Shown here piece after piece: positions 8,115 through 15,974 of a stretch of 37,321 bases of DNA. The DNA is from Legionellaceae bacterium (lineage in GTDB: Bacteria > Pseudomonadota > Gammaproteobacteria > Legionellales > Legionellaceae): positions 1 to 37,321 of the forward strand of contig JARGNV010000002.1 of the NCBI GenBank assembly GCA_029212465.1, read 5' to 3'. The position numbers were made by a program, and so were the translations under genes. Position 1 is the stretch's first letter; each line of letters starts with the position of its first letter. Under the pieces are notes generated by a model. The model saw only the letters and a list, made by a program, of their open reading frames with translations. It ran no database searches and was not told the DNA's origin.

Positions 8115-8744
8115 ATGACTATAAATATCAAAACACTCACACAATGCCTATTGCTCATGACTTTCACCGGATGTTTAAACAGTTGTCTACAATATCAGCC
8201 GCCTTTTAATAACTTCCAACCTGATAAACTTGATTCAAGCGCTTGTGAAAAACCCACGTTTCACTCGCGTGCAGAACGAAACACCATTGCACGTACCACC
8301 ATTCGACACCTAGGTGCTGAAGCCATTCAGTTTGTACAACGGGGAGATAGAATGACCCTTATCGTACCCACTGATAAGTATTATCTCTTTAATAGCCCAG
8401 ACTTTGACGATACCGAATTTAATGGTCTCAATAACATCGCAAAACTCATTCGCCTCTTTCCTTGCAGTAAAATTATTGTTGCAGGCTTTAGCGACAACGT
8501 CGGCAAGCGCTCACTACAAGACCGCCTTTCAAAAGCACGCGCAGAAACCATGATAACGTTCCTATGGGCCAAAGGCGTTCCTGCACAACGCCTCACCGCA
8601 CAAGAGTTTGGAGCACGTTTTCCAGTGGGCGATAATAAAATCATTCACGGTACCGCCTATAACCGACGCATTGAAATCCAGTGGTGGGCCGGCAAAACAC
8701 CACCGCCTCCACCGCCAGTTCCTGAACACCTCAAAACCAAGTAG
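8115..8744 (+). CDS. OmpA-family lipoprotein (IcmN/DotK- or CmpA-like)
   Basis: Predicted outer-membrane lipoprotein with a peptidoglycan-binding OmpA C-terminal domain. I place the start at the ATG at 8115, not the TTG three codons upstream, since it gives a compact lipoprotein signal with a candidate lipid-modified Cys in FTGC or LNSC. The OmpA-like core covers roughly residues 80-195, with conserved IIVAGFSDNVG, LSKARAETM and AYNRRIEIQW. A six-proline run lies near the C-terminus. Proteins of this layout in Legionella include the Dot/Icm lipoprotein IcmN/DotK and relatives outside the dot/icm loci; no other dot/icm gene is present here. Nine bp separate it from the downstream permease gene. 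Confidence 0.78.
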   Translation: MTINIKTLTQCLLLMTFTGCLNSCLQYQPPFNNFQPDKLDSSACEKPTFHSRAERNTIARTTIRHLGAEAIQFVQRGDRMTLIVPTDKYYLFNSPDFDDTEFNGLNNIAKLIRLFPCSKIIVAGFSDNVGKRSLQDRLSKARAETMITFLWAKGVPAQRLTAQEFGARFPVGDNKIIHGTAYNRRIEIQWWAGKTPPPPPPVPEHLKTK

Positions 8745-8753
8745 GATGGCGGC

Positions 8754-9929
8754 ATGATTTCTAAATTTATTGGCGGTGTCCTACTGATTGTAGGAACATC
8801 CATTGGTGGTGGTATGCTCGCACTCCCCATGGCAAATGCTGCAGCAGGACTCATCCCATCATCCATTGCACTCGTTTTTTGTTGGTTCATTATGGCGTTA
8901 GGTGCCTTTTTAATTCTCGAGGTCAATTTATACGTCGCACCCGGCAAACATATGCTGTCAATGGCTCACGAAACCCTGGGTGTTCCCGGGCTTGTTATAA
9001 CATGGGCAACCTACCTGTTGCTCTTATATGCGTTGCTATCTGCCTATATCTCAGGGGGCTCAGATGTGTTGCAAGGCGTTTTAATGCGCTTTCATATTCA
9101 TCTTGTCGACTGGCAAAGCACCTGTCTCTTTACCTTTGGTTTTGGTCTGATTGTTTATGGGGGCATTCATCAAGTTGACTGGACAAATCGAGTGCTCATG
9201 TTTGGAAAGCTTAGCATTTACTTGCTGCTGGTTGTCTTTATCGCACCGTTTGTAAAGCTCGACTACTGGCAACAAAGCAACGTTCATGCCGTTCCAAGCA
9301 CCCTCATGATTTTAATCACCTCGTTTGGTTTTGCCATTATCGTGCCCAACTTACGCGAATACTTCAACGATCACTTAAAATCTCTTAAATACGTCATTTT
9401 AATTGGCTCACTCATTCCACTCATTTGCTACTTTGCGTGGGATGCTGTCATTATGGGAGCGCTTCCTGCAGATGGCGAACATGGTTTAATGTCACTGACA
9501 AGCAACCCACACCCGACCACAAGCCTTGCTAATCAGCTTGCAGATGCCGTACACAATACAACCATTGACCGCTTCTTCCGCACCTTTACATCCATTTGCA
9601 TGCTCACCGCATTTTTAGGCGTAGCGCTTTGTTTAATGAGCTTTTTGGCTGATGGCTTAAATCTTAAGCACCGCGGCAAGCAAGGGCTGCTACTTGCTAT
9701 CATCACGTTCTTACCGCCATTGTGTTTGGTCTTATTTTTTCCGGGTGCATACCTCAGCGCCCTACGCTACGCAGGTGTGCTCTGCGTCATTTTGCTTATT
9801 ATACTCCCAGCCCTCATGGCGCTTTTTGGTCGGAAAAAATTTAAAAGCCCATTCGTAGTACCAGGTGGCGCCTTCCCTCCTTTATTGCTACTTATGAGCG
9901 CATTAGGGTTACTGTATTTAGGCTTCTAA
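8754..9929 (+). CDS. aromatic amino acid permease (HAAAP family, TyrP/Mtr-like)
   Basis: Inner membrane transporter of the hydroxy/aromatic amino acid permease family, predicted to import tyrosine or tryptophan with protons. The 391 residues contain about 11 membrane segments. The N-terminal motif GTSIGGGMLALPMANAAAG (about 15-33) is characteristic. The internal stretch TSFGFAIIVPNLREY is also typical. AGGA lies about 8 nt before the ATG. The gene probably shares a transcript with the OmpA-like lipoprotein. Its 3' end overlaps the diiron-E2 gene by 12 bp on the opposite strand. The substrate cannot be decided from sequence; Legionellales usually carry several copies of this family. Confidence 0.88.
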   Translation: MISKFIGGVLLIVGTSIGGGMLALPMANAAAGLIPSSIALVFCWFIMALGAFLILEVNLYVAPGKHMLSMAHETLGVPGLVITWATYLLLLYALLSAYISGGSDVLQGVLMRFHIHLVDWQSTCLFTFGFGLIVYGGIHQVDWTNRVLMFGKLSIYLLLVVFIAPFVKLDYWQQSNVHAVPSTLMILITSFGFAIIVPNLREYFNDHLKSLKYVILIGSLIPLICYFAWDAVIMGALPADGEHGLMSLTSNPHPTTSLANQLADAVHNTTIDRFFRTFTSICMLTAFLGVALCLMSFLADGLNLKHRGKQGLLLAIITFLPPLCLVLFFPGAYLSALRYAGVLCVILLIILPALMALFGRKKFKSPFVVPGGAFPPLLLLMSALGLLYLGF

Positions 9930-11687
9930 CCGCGCTTTTATCACCACGTCTACCCACGCATTCAAGTCGATAAAGTCAGGCCACACCGTTTGTAAGGCAA
10001 CCAACAGTTTATACATTATTTTGGGATCTGCTTTTATAAACAGATCGAATTTTTTTGTGAGACGACGTATATGAGCAGGCTTTACTCCCTGAGCCTCATC
10101 TGAGGTATCCAACATCGCGTCAAATACTCGATGAAAGGCTTCCGTTAAATACTCCGGCACAGGTACGTCCCCATTAAACACACGGTGATCAGCACTCACT
10201 GAGACAGGTAAACTATCTTGAGGCTCAAAACTTCCAGAAGCCTCATTCCAAACAGGCTTGCGCTGCACACCCAATAAAGTGAGCTTTAATACTTCATTGA
10301 CGCGCAAAGGAGATTTTGCACGTGCGTATCCGGCAAAACCATTATTACTAACCGACACAAATGGATTACCTGGCATCGGGTAAGGATACACGCCTGTTGC
10401 AGCCTCATACATGACTTCATCCATTAATAGGACAAGCTCTGGGTAAGCCGCCTCGAGTGCCATTCTTTTTTGATAGCAATACACCATCATCTGAAGGTTT
10501 TGCTTCACCCGTGCAATGAGCGCATTTAGCGACATTTTATGCGGCTCACAAAACACCATCGTCCCCAAATGGTCTCCACAGTCAGGCAACTTCACAACCA
10601 ACGCAACATAAGCTTTATCAGACTGATACAAGCGATAATGACTTAAATAAGTACGATACAATGCATGTTCTGACAACGCTTGACTCACTGCTTGCACCAT
10701 TAGCATAGTGAGTGTTTCTGGACGATATTTTTTTTCAAAAAAATGTAAGCAGTCAATATTTAAATCAAACTCTGCAACCATGGTTGGATCGGAGGGATCG
10801 TCCCATTGCGTCATTAATAATTGGCGTGTTGCAGACATTTCAATAGGATAATTATGCTGTTCAAAATCTTTGGCTGCAGTAAAAATAAACTGTCGATTTT
10901 TCATAAATAGTTGCCACGATACCCCAGGCAACAACCGTAATGTGCTTAATTGCTGCTTGTGCTTTTCATCCACGATGTTAAAGCACCTATCAAGCCCTTC
11001 TGCACTAATTAAAGGAAGCATCGCACGCATATATAATGTATTCGAAAATAAACTTGCTATCAGTTTCTGCTCAAGTATTTCAAGCTTTGTCTTTAATGCT
11101 TTACGTGGTGGCAACCCCAGTTCGCGATACAGTTCAGCTTCACACACATGACGGTGCTCATCTTCTAAGATAACTGAAAACACATGAGGTGCGACGCCTG
11201 CCTGATAAAAAGCGCGAAACATCTCTTCGATTAACGCCTCTCCCACCAAATTTAGCAGCACAAGCGCCATTTGTGGCTCACTTTCCTCACGAATGAAATT
11301 ACATAAATCTTCTATTCCATCATCATATGCAGGCGGCATTGCATAAGGTGCGACAAGTTCATAGACAATGCGTGTAAACACGACCCCATGAAACACTTCA
11401 TCCACCAGCTGCTGACGCATGCGTGCCTTAAACGCTGGATTTTTCATTTGAGGCTCAAACTTTAATGGCACTTGAATTGCCAACACCTCTAATTGCGCCA
11501 AGAGTGAAAACGCATAAATATACAGTATTTTATCGTGTACTAATTTAAAAGGTAGGCCATCTGGAAACAGTGCTTCTACGCGCTCTGTTACTTCGGTTTT
11601 CTCGGCAGCTGTTAAGGCGTCCCATCCTTCGGCAATCCACTTTTCAGCACCCCACACAGGCTTTAATAACGGGTTTAAATCGCTCAC
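9918..11687 (-). CDS. ferritin-like diiron domain fused to a 2-oxoacid dehydrogenase E2-like acyltransferase domain
   Basis: The 589-residue protein has two recognisable halves. Residues about 50-260 look like a ferritin-like diiron oxygenase: E67, E97-x-x-H100 (DEVFH), E150 or E154, and E175-x-x-H178 (EDEHRH) fit the EX(n)ExxH diiron pattern. Residues about 280-525 resemble the catalytic domain of lipoyl acyltransferases: AEFDLNIDCLHFFEKKYRP, TLTMLMVQAVSQAL and the active-site region SVSADHRVFNGD (H501). The usual DHRxxDG motif has Asn at 505 in place of Asp. There is no lipoyl domain or E3-binding domain. About 60 more residues follow. GTG start with AGGA at 9 nt. No dehydrogenase genes are nearby, so the reaction is unknown; a diiron oxidase acting on an acyl or CoA-linked substrate is one possibility. 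Confidence 0.75.
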   Translation of the reverse strand: MSDLNPLLKPVWGAEKWIAEGWDALTAAEKTEVTERVEALFPDGLPFKLVHDKILYIYAFSLLAQLEVLAIQVPLKFEPQMKNPAFKARMRQQLVDEVFHGVVFTRIVYELVAPYAMPPAYDDGIEDLCNFIREESEPQMALVLLNLVGEALIEEMFRAFYQAGVAPHVFSVILEDEHRHVCEAELYRELGLPPRKALKTKLEILEQKLIASLFSNTLYMRAMLPLISAEGLDRCFNIVDEKHKQQLSTLRLLPGVSWQLFMKNRQFIFTAAKDFEQHNYPIEMSATRQLLMTQWDDPSDPTMVAEFDLNIDCLHFFEKKYRPETLTMLMVQAVSQALSEHALYRTYLSHYRLYQSDKAYVALVVKLPDCGDHLGTMVFCEPHKMSLNALIARVKQNLQMMVYCYQKRMALEAAYPELVLLMDEVMYEAATGVYPYPMPGNPFVSVSNNGFAGYARAKSPLRVNEVLKLTLLGVQRKPVWNEASGSFEPQDSLPVSVSADHRVFNGDVPVPEYLTEAFHRVFDAMLDTSDEAQGVKPAHIRRLTKKFDLFIKADPKIMYKLLVALQTVWPDFIDLNAWVDVVIKARLEA

Positions 11688-11740
11688 TGCTCAATATCCT
11701 TTTTTTATCACCGCATGCATTGCATCATACCCGAGGCGCT

Positions 11741-11769
11741 TTGGATAAAACAAGATGACATGATAGAAT
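11741..11769 (+). promoter_or_regulatory. extended -10 promoter for ppiB
   Basis: TTGGAT (weak -35) and TAGAAT (5/6 match) are 17 bp apart, and TG precedes the -10 by one base, giving an extended -10 element. The expected start near 11776 leaves about 38 nt before the ATG. Confidence 0.5.
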
Positions 11770-11813
11770 GCGTTTTTTATTTCGTTTAATCACAAGTAAT
11801 AACAGGAGACATA

Positions 11814-12314
11814 ATGGTTTTAATTCAAACCTCTATGGGCGATATTCGCCTGAAACTCGATGAGGAAAATACACCCAATACGGTTGCGAACTTTCTGAAC
11901 TACATTCGCAGCGACTTTTATAAAGATACGTTGTTTCATCGTGTGATTGACGGATTTATGATTCAGGGTGGCGGGTTAAACGCAGATATGGAAACAAAAC
12001 CCACAGAAAAACCGATTGAAAACGAAGCCAAAAATGCTAAGAAAAATACCCGTGGTAGCATTGCAATGGCACGCACATCAGATCCCCACTCAGCAACTGC
12101 ACAATTTTTCATTAACGTTGCTGACAATACCTTTCTAAACTTTACCGGTGAGAACCCACAAACTTATGGTTACTGTGTGTTTGGTGAAGTCGTTGATGGT
12201 ATGGACATTGTTGATAGCATCGCGAAAGTTAAAACAGGGCAACGCCTAGGACATGCCGATGTGCCCGTTGAAGACATTGTTATTCTGAGTATTACCGAAG
12301 AAGATAAGGCGTAA
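11814..12314 (+). CDS. ppiB: cytosolic peptidyl-prolyl cis-trans isomerase B (cyclophilin)
   Basis: Catalyses cis-trans isomerisation of proline peptide bonds. The 166-residue cyclophilin has no signal peptide, so it is the cytoplasmic form. The hallmark [14 protein letters not shown] lies at residues 41-54, including catalytic R43 with F48 and Q51. [12 protein letters not shown] and [17 protein letters not shown] complete the family pattern. AGGAG lies 6-7 nt before the ATG. The gene appears monocistronic: an extended -10 promoter precedes it and a perfect 11-bp hairpin follows. Confidence 0.96.
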   Translation: MVLIQTSMGDIRLKLDEENTPNTVANFLNYIRSDFYKDTLFHRVIDGFMIQGGGLNADMETKPTEKPIENEAKNAKKNTRGSIAMARTSDPHSATAQFFINVADNTFLNFTGENPQTYGYCVFGEVVDGMDIVDSIAKVKTGQRLGHADVPVEDIVILSITEEDKA

Positions 12315-12323
12315 TACCAAAAC

Positions 12324-12350
12324 TGCGACATCTCTGATGGAGATGTCGCA
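12324..12350 (+). terminator. perfect 11-bp hairpin after ppiB, no U tract
   Basis: TGCGACATCTC and GAGATGTCGCA pair around the loop TGATG, 10 nt after the ppiB stop. The stem is stable, but CATAGCA follows instead of a T run. It may protect the mRNA 3' end or assist Rho-dependent termination. Confidence 0.55.
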
Positions 12351-12510
12351 CATAGCACACGTCGTCTATCTCAAATCTGCACGCACCAAGATATTTAGCG
12401 TACTTTACATAAAATTACAGCGCATGAACTATCACTTGATGTTACTATTGTCACAAACAATACCAAAGAATTTTCAAGGGTCCCTCGATTAGAACTTGAA
12501 AACTGGGCCA

Positions 12511-13323
12511 ATGCAGAGAACTAAACCCTTTTTAAAATGGGCCGGTGGAAAATACCGCTGCCTTGACCATATCATTAAAGCCTTACCGGCGGGTATGCGT
12601 CTTGTTGAACCTTTTGCAGGCTCAGGTGCCGTCTTTTTGAATGCACCACACGCACAGTTTTTACTCACTGATGCCAATGCCGACTTAATCTCACTCTACA
12701 TGCACTTAAAACGAGAAGGACCACGGTTTATTCGCTATTGTGCGCGCTTTTTTTCAGACAAGCATAACCAAGTAGACAGTTACTACCAATATCGCATTCA
12801 ATTTAACCAAAGCACGCCCGGCAGTCGCAAAAGAGCTGCTTTATTTTTATATTTAAATCGTCACGGATACAATGGGCTATGCAGATACAATTTATCAGGC
12901 CAATACAATGTGCCCTTTGGTCGTTATATAAAACCTTATTTCCCCGAAAAAGAGCTTGAGTTTTTTTATCAAAAAAGCCAAGCTGCAGCTTTAATGCAAG
13001 CTGACTTTACACAAACCTTTTTAAACACAAAGCCAGGAGATGTAGTCTATTGCGACCCACCTTACGCGCCTTTGTCTAAAACCAGTCAATTTACAGCCTA
13101 TACGCGACAAAAATTTGGTGAGTCCGAACAAATTATGTTGGCAAAACTTGCAAAAGAAACTGCACAAAACGGTGTGCCAGTTATTATTTCAAACCACGAT
13201 ACGCCGTTTACACGCGACTTATATCAAGAAGCTCGCATCAGCGCATTTCCTGTACGTCGTAATATTAGTTGCAAAGGACATAAGCGGATTGCTGTGCGCG
13301 AACTGATTGCGGTTTTCAAATAA
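12511..13323 (+). CDS. dam: DNA adenine methylase (Dam, GATC-type)
   Basis: N6-adenine methyltransferase that most likely modifies GATC sites for mismatch repair and replication control. I place the start at the ATG at 12511 rather than the TTG at 12496; this gives MQRTKPFLKWAGGKY, close to the E. coli Dam N-terminus, and 270 residues. The SAM-binding motif I lies at about 31-44 (LVEPFAGSGAVFLN) and the catalytic DPPY at 182-185. NRHGYNGLCRYN and GHKRIAVREL match Dam. It stands 160-190 bp from ppiB. A true solitary Dam is more likely than a restriction-linked enzyme, because no endonuclease gene is nearby. Confidence 0.94.
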   Translation: MQRTKPFLKWAGGKYRCLDHIIKALPAGMRLVEPFAGSGAVFLNAPHAQFLLTDANADLISLYMHLKREGPRFIRYCARFFSDKHNQVDSYYQYRIQFNQSTPGSRKRAALFLYLNRHGYNGLCRYNLSGQYNVPFGRYIKPYFPEKELEFFYQKSQAAALMQADFTQTFLNTKPGDVVYCDPPYAPLSKTSQFTAYTRQKFGESEQIMLAKLAKETAQNGVPVIISNHDTPFTRDLYQEARISAFPVRRNISCKGHKRIAVRELIAVFK

Positions 13324-13337
13324 ATAAAAACCTTTTG

Positions 13338-13370
13338 AACTATAGTTTTGGCAAAAAAAAAGATTATAAT
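13338..13370 (+). promoter_or_regulatory. consensus -10 with a palindrome in the -35 position
   Basis: A perfect TATAAT (13365-13370) follows an A9 tract. The -35 region lacks a recognisable hexamer and instead holds the 10-bp palindrome AACTATAGTT (13338-13347). The layout suggests a promoter that needs an activator. The expected start near 13377 leaves about 26 nt to the ATG at 13403. Confidence 0.4.
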
Positions 13371-13402
13371 GTTAGCTGATTAATTACTTAAAGTGGCTCG
13401 TA

Positions 13403-14563
13403 ATGAGACAAATTATTTATATCCAAGGCAAAGTCAACCGACAAAGCTATGAGTCATTGTGCAACACAAACAATGCGCATCCCTGTGTTTTTATTTTTCC
13501 TGGCAATAAATCTCACCATACCAAAAACACAACCCTCTACTCTATTAAATCTGGCGGAGGACTTGCTCACGCTGCGAATGAATTGGGCCATGCAAAATAC
13601 CCTGTGTTAAGCCTACCCACCACAAGCCTTGAACAATGGGGAACAAGCGAAGCCGATCAACAGGTTGCTGACGGTGCAATCGCAGATTTATATCGTGCAC
13701 TTGGCGCAGGATACAGTTTAATGCTGCCAGTCCGAAACCACGAAAATACAACCTATTTTGACGAAGGATTAGCGAATGCGCCTCATCTTGAACCCTCTTT
13801 TTGGGGAGGTATTCAAACAGCAAGTAATCAACCACTTGCCCGTCACTATATGCAAGCACTCAATAACCTGCATGTATTTATCGCCCGGTTGAATGCAGAA
13901 GGGGAAGAAACAGCCCTTCAAACGCTGGGAGCCGTGTCACCTGAGCTACGTGCGGCATACGAGGATGGCGCTGCAAATGATGCCTGGGTAGCTGTTCCTG
14001 GCACGCTTCATCACTCTCAAACTGGGAAAGCACTCTCCCCGGCAAGCAAAACGCCTGCTGCCGCCCATAACCCTCACATCAAAGATGCTCACGATAAGGT
14101 ATCAGAGAAAACTACAACGGCAACTTTAATTGCTAACTTTAAAGCAGCGACTAATGATTTAGCCGAGATGACCGCAACCCAAGATAAAGACTTTGAAGCA
14201 GTCAATGAACTGTGTAAAAAAATAACGCAAGCTTTAGATAAAAACAAATCAGATACTGATGCATTATCCAAGCAGTTAGATGAGCTTCTTAATAATATGA
14301 AATTAACGAATTTATACAAACCTTGGGCAGAGTGCAAAAAAGCATCAGAGATGGCAGGCTATATTATGCACACCCTTGAGTCTGGTATTCGTTGGTTTCT
14401 TGAGTACTTATATATTTGTTCAAGCACACCTGAAGCACGCGTGACCCGAGAAAACTATTTCTTTAAAGGCCCGAAAAAAGCAGCATTTGAATCATTCAAT
14501 GAAACACTCACAAAGCTTGAAGAGGTCCAAACAGATTTAAAAAATCATACCGCTCAACCTTGA
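13403..14563 (+). CDS. hypothetical protein, 386 residues, candidate secreted effector
   Basis: No family recognised. The N-terminal half (1-200) is globular, with striking segments HPCVFIFPGNKSHH, SIKSGGGLAHAANELGHAKYPVLS and SLMLPVRNHENTTYFDEG. Residues about 205-235 are a Pro/Ala-rich linker (SPASKTPAAAHNPH). The rest is helical and probably coiled coil (about 240-305). A semi-hydrophobic helix (ESGIRWFLEYLYI) lies near 335. The C-terminal 30 residues are Glu-rich (FNETLTKLEEVQTDLK), resembling the E-block of Dot/Icm substrates. There is no signal peptide. It has its own promoter-like -10 and lies alone between dam and the MFS cluster. Effector function is inference. Confidence 0.7.
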   Translation: MRQIIYIQGKVNRQSYESLCNTNNAHPCVFIFPGNKSHHTKNTTLYSIKSGGGLAHAANELGHAKYPVLSLPTTSLEQWGTSEADQQVADGAIADLYRALGAGYSLMLPVRNHENTTYFDEGLANAPHLEPSFWGGIQTASNQPLARHYMQALNNLHVFIARLNAEGEETALQTLGAVSPELRAAYEDGAANDAWVAVPGTLHHSQTGKALSPASKTPAAAHNPHIKDAHDKVSEKTTTATLIANFKAATNDLAEMTATQDKDFEAVNELCKKITQALDKNKSDTDALSKQLDELLNNMKLTNLYKPWAECKKASEMAGYIMHTLESGIRWFLEYLYICSSTPEARVTRENYFFKGPKKAAFESFNETLTKLEEVQTDLKNHTAQP

Positions 14564-14578
14564 TAAGCCCAGTTGGGT

Positions 14579-14606
14579 AAAAATGGGGGAGCAAACGTTT
14601 CCCCAT
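14579..14606 (-). terminator. intrinsic terminator of the malic enzyme-MFS operon
   Basis: On the minus strand ATGGGG and CCCCAT pair, with a further palindromic core AAACGTTT inside, and a run of five T follows. It lies about 45 nt after the stop of the last MFS gene and may also slow transcripts from the plus-strand orphan. Confidence 0.6.
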
Positions 14607-14650
14607 CAAGTATTTTGCGTTCAGTTCGACGATACGTACATATTCAATTT

Positions 14651-15946
14651 TTAAGCTGCATGCGCATGCGTTTCTTTTAAAAAGAACGTGAGAATACCTG
14701 CCATAAAAATACCAATAGGAATCACAGCCATTGCTAACTGATAATCGGCTGCTGTATATAGCTGCCTGATTTCATCTGAGCTTAATAAATGTAACGCAAC
14801 TTCACCTTTATAATGCGCAAGTACACACCAATCAAGAATACGCCCCACCAAAGGCTGTAAGAAGATAGCACCAAGCATCACAAACATATTGGTTGCAGCA
14901 ATTGCGGTACCCGCTGCTTCTTTTGGACTTAACTCGCGTCCCACTGCAAATACAATGGCCTGCGCACTATACAAAATCCCAAGCAAAAACATCATAAAGT
15001 ATAAAATATTGCCATGCACACCCGGCAGATACAAAATACATGTCATGGTCACTCCAGCCCCAAAAGCGCCTATACGCATCGGCAATTTACGCTGCTTTAT
15101 CCTATCTGATAAATACCCCCAAAGTGGTGCACCAACCATGCATCCCATAAATAAAATAGAATTCGAAAATTCAGCAGCGGGCAAACTTAAATCATATGCG
15201 TGCGATAAATAAGGAATACCCCACAGTTCTGCGAACACCGTGGTTGGTAGATATACCAAGCACCCATAAGCGCCATTCAACCAAATTTGTTTATTGCCCA
15301 AGATAAGCTTTAAATCAACCCATATATCACGAAAACTACTGACGGTTCCGCCATCTTCTTCTGAATGCTGCTTTTTATCATGAATTCCAAACCACATCAC
15401 AACTAATAGCACCACACCAAACAGCGCCGTAAGGTTTACCGATTTTTTCCACCCGAGTTGTTCAACCATAGCACCTAATAGATTGTCGCCAATCATGGCC
15501 CCCATGGTGCCTAAAGCCGTTGCAAGCCCTGCAACCAGTGCAAGCCTATCTTCTGGCAACCAAATAGTTGCGAGCTTTAACACACCAACAAAAGCAAACG
15601 CCGACCCAAACCCTGTTAAAAAGCGACCAGTTGCAGCAAGGCTTACCCAGTCAGTGGCTGCAAAAAACCACATTCCCAAAACAGATACAGCGCATGCAAC
15701 CGTTAATAGGCGCCTTGGCCCCCATCGGTCTACCAAAAGTCCAACCGGTAGCTGCATAGGCACATAAGAGTAATAATAAAAAGAGGAGAAAACGCCAAAC
15801 CCTAGTGCCGACAAACTAAAATGCGCACGCAATGCAGGTTCCATCACGCTAGGTGTGATACGTAAGAAGTATTCATAAGAATAAAACAGTGCACCAACAC
15901 CGCAAATAAGCCACCCAATCAACACTGAGTGTTTAGATTTCAACAT
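14651..15946 (-). CDS. MFS transporter (paralogue A of the tandem trio)
   Basis: Inner membrane major facilitator with about 12 membrane segments in 431 residues. The MFS motif A between segments 2 and 3 is present as DRWGPRRLL (about 73-81). Other conserved blocks are GSAFAFVGVLKLATIWLPED and GRELSPKEAAGTAIAATNMFVMLG. It is highly similar along its length to the first gene of the trio (17221-18531) and less so to the middle one. AGGAG lies 8 nt before the ATG; the gene starts 28 bp after the middle gene. It is the last gene before a terminator. Substrate unknown; Legionellales often use such carriers to obtain amino acids or other host nutrients. Confidence 0.85.
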   Translation of the reverse strand: MLKSKHSVLIGWLICGVGALFYSYEYFLRITPSVMEPALRAHFSLSALGFGVFSSFYYYSYVPMQLPVGLLVDRWGPRRLLTVACAVSVLGMWFFAATDWVSLAATGRFLTGFGSAFAFVGVLKLATIWLPEDRLALVAGLATALGTMGAMIGDNLLGAMVEQLGWKKSVNLTALFGVVLLVVMWFGIHDKKQHSEEDGGTVSSFRDIWVDLKLILGNKQIWLNGAYGCLVYLPTTVFAELWGIPYLSHAYDLSLPAAEFSNSILFMGCMVGAPLWGYLSDRIKQRKLPMRIGAFGAGVTMTCILYLPGVHGNILYFMMFLLGILYSAQAIVFAVGRELSPKEAAGTAIAATNMFVMLGAIFLQPLVGRILDWCVLAHYKGEVALHLLSSDEIRQLYTAADYQLAMAVIPIGIFMAGILTFFLKETHAHAA

Positions 15947-15974
15947 TACCTATGCTCCTGTCAGTGGGCACTTT

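Noticed and set aside
12403-12418. GTAAT-N5-GTAAA on the minus strand upstream of dam as a CpxR box
   Set aside because: One mismatch, wrong orientation for dam, and no clear promoter beside it; likely chance.
13371-13395. TTAA-rich repeats resembling a Legionella PmrA box
   Set aside because: The two TTAA cores are 8 bp apart instead of about 11, and they lie downstream of the -10.
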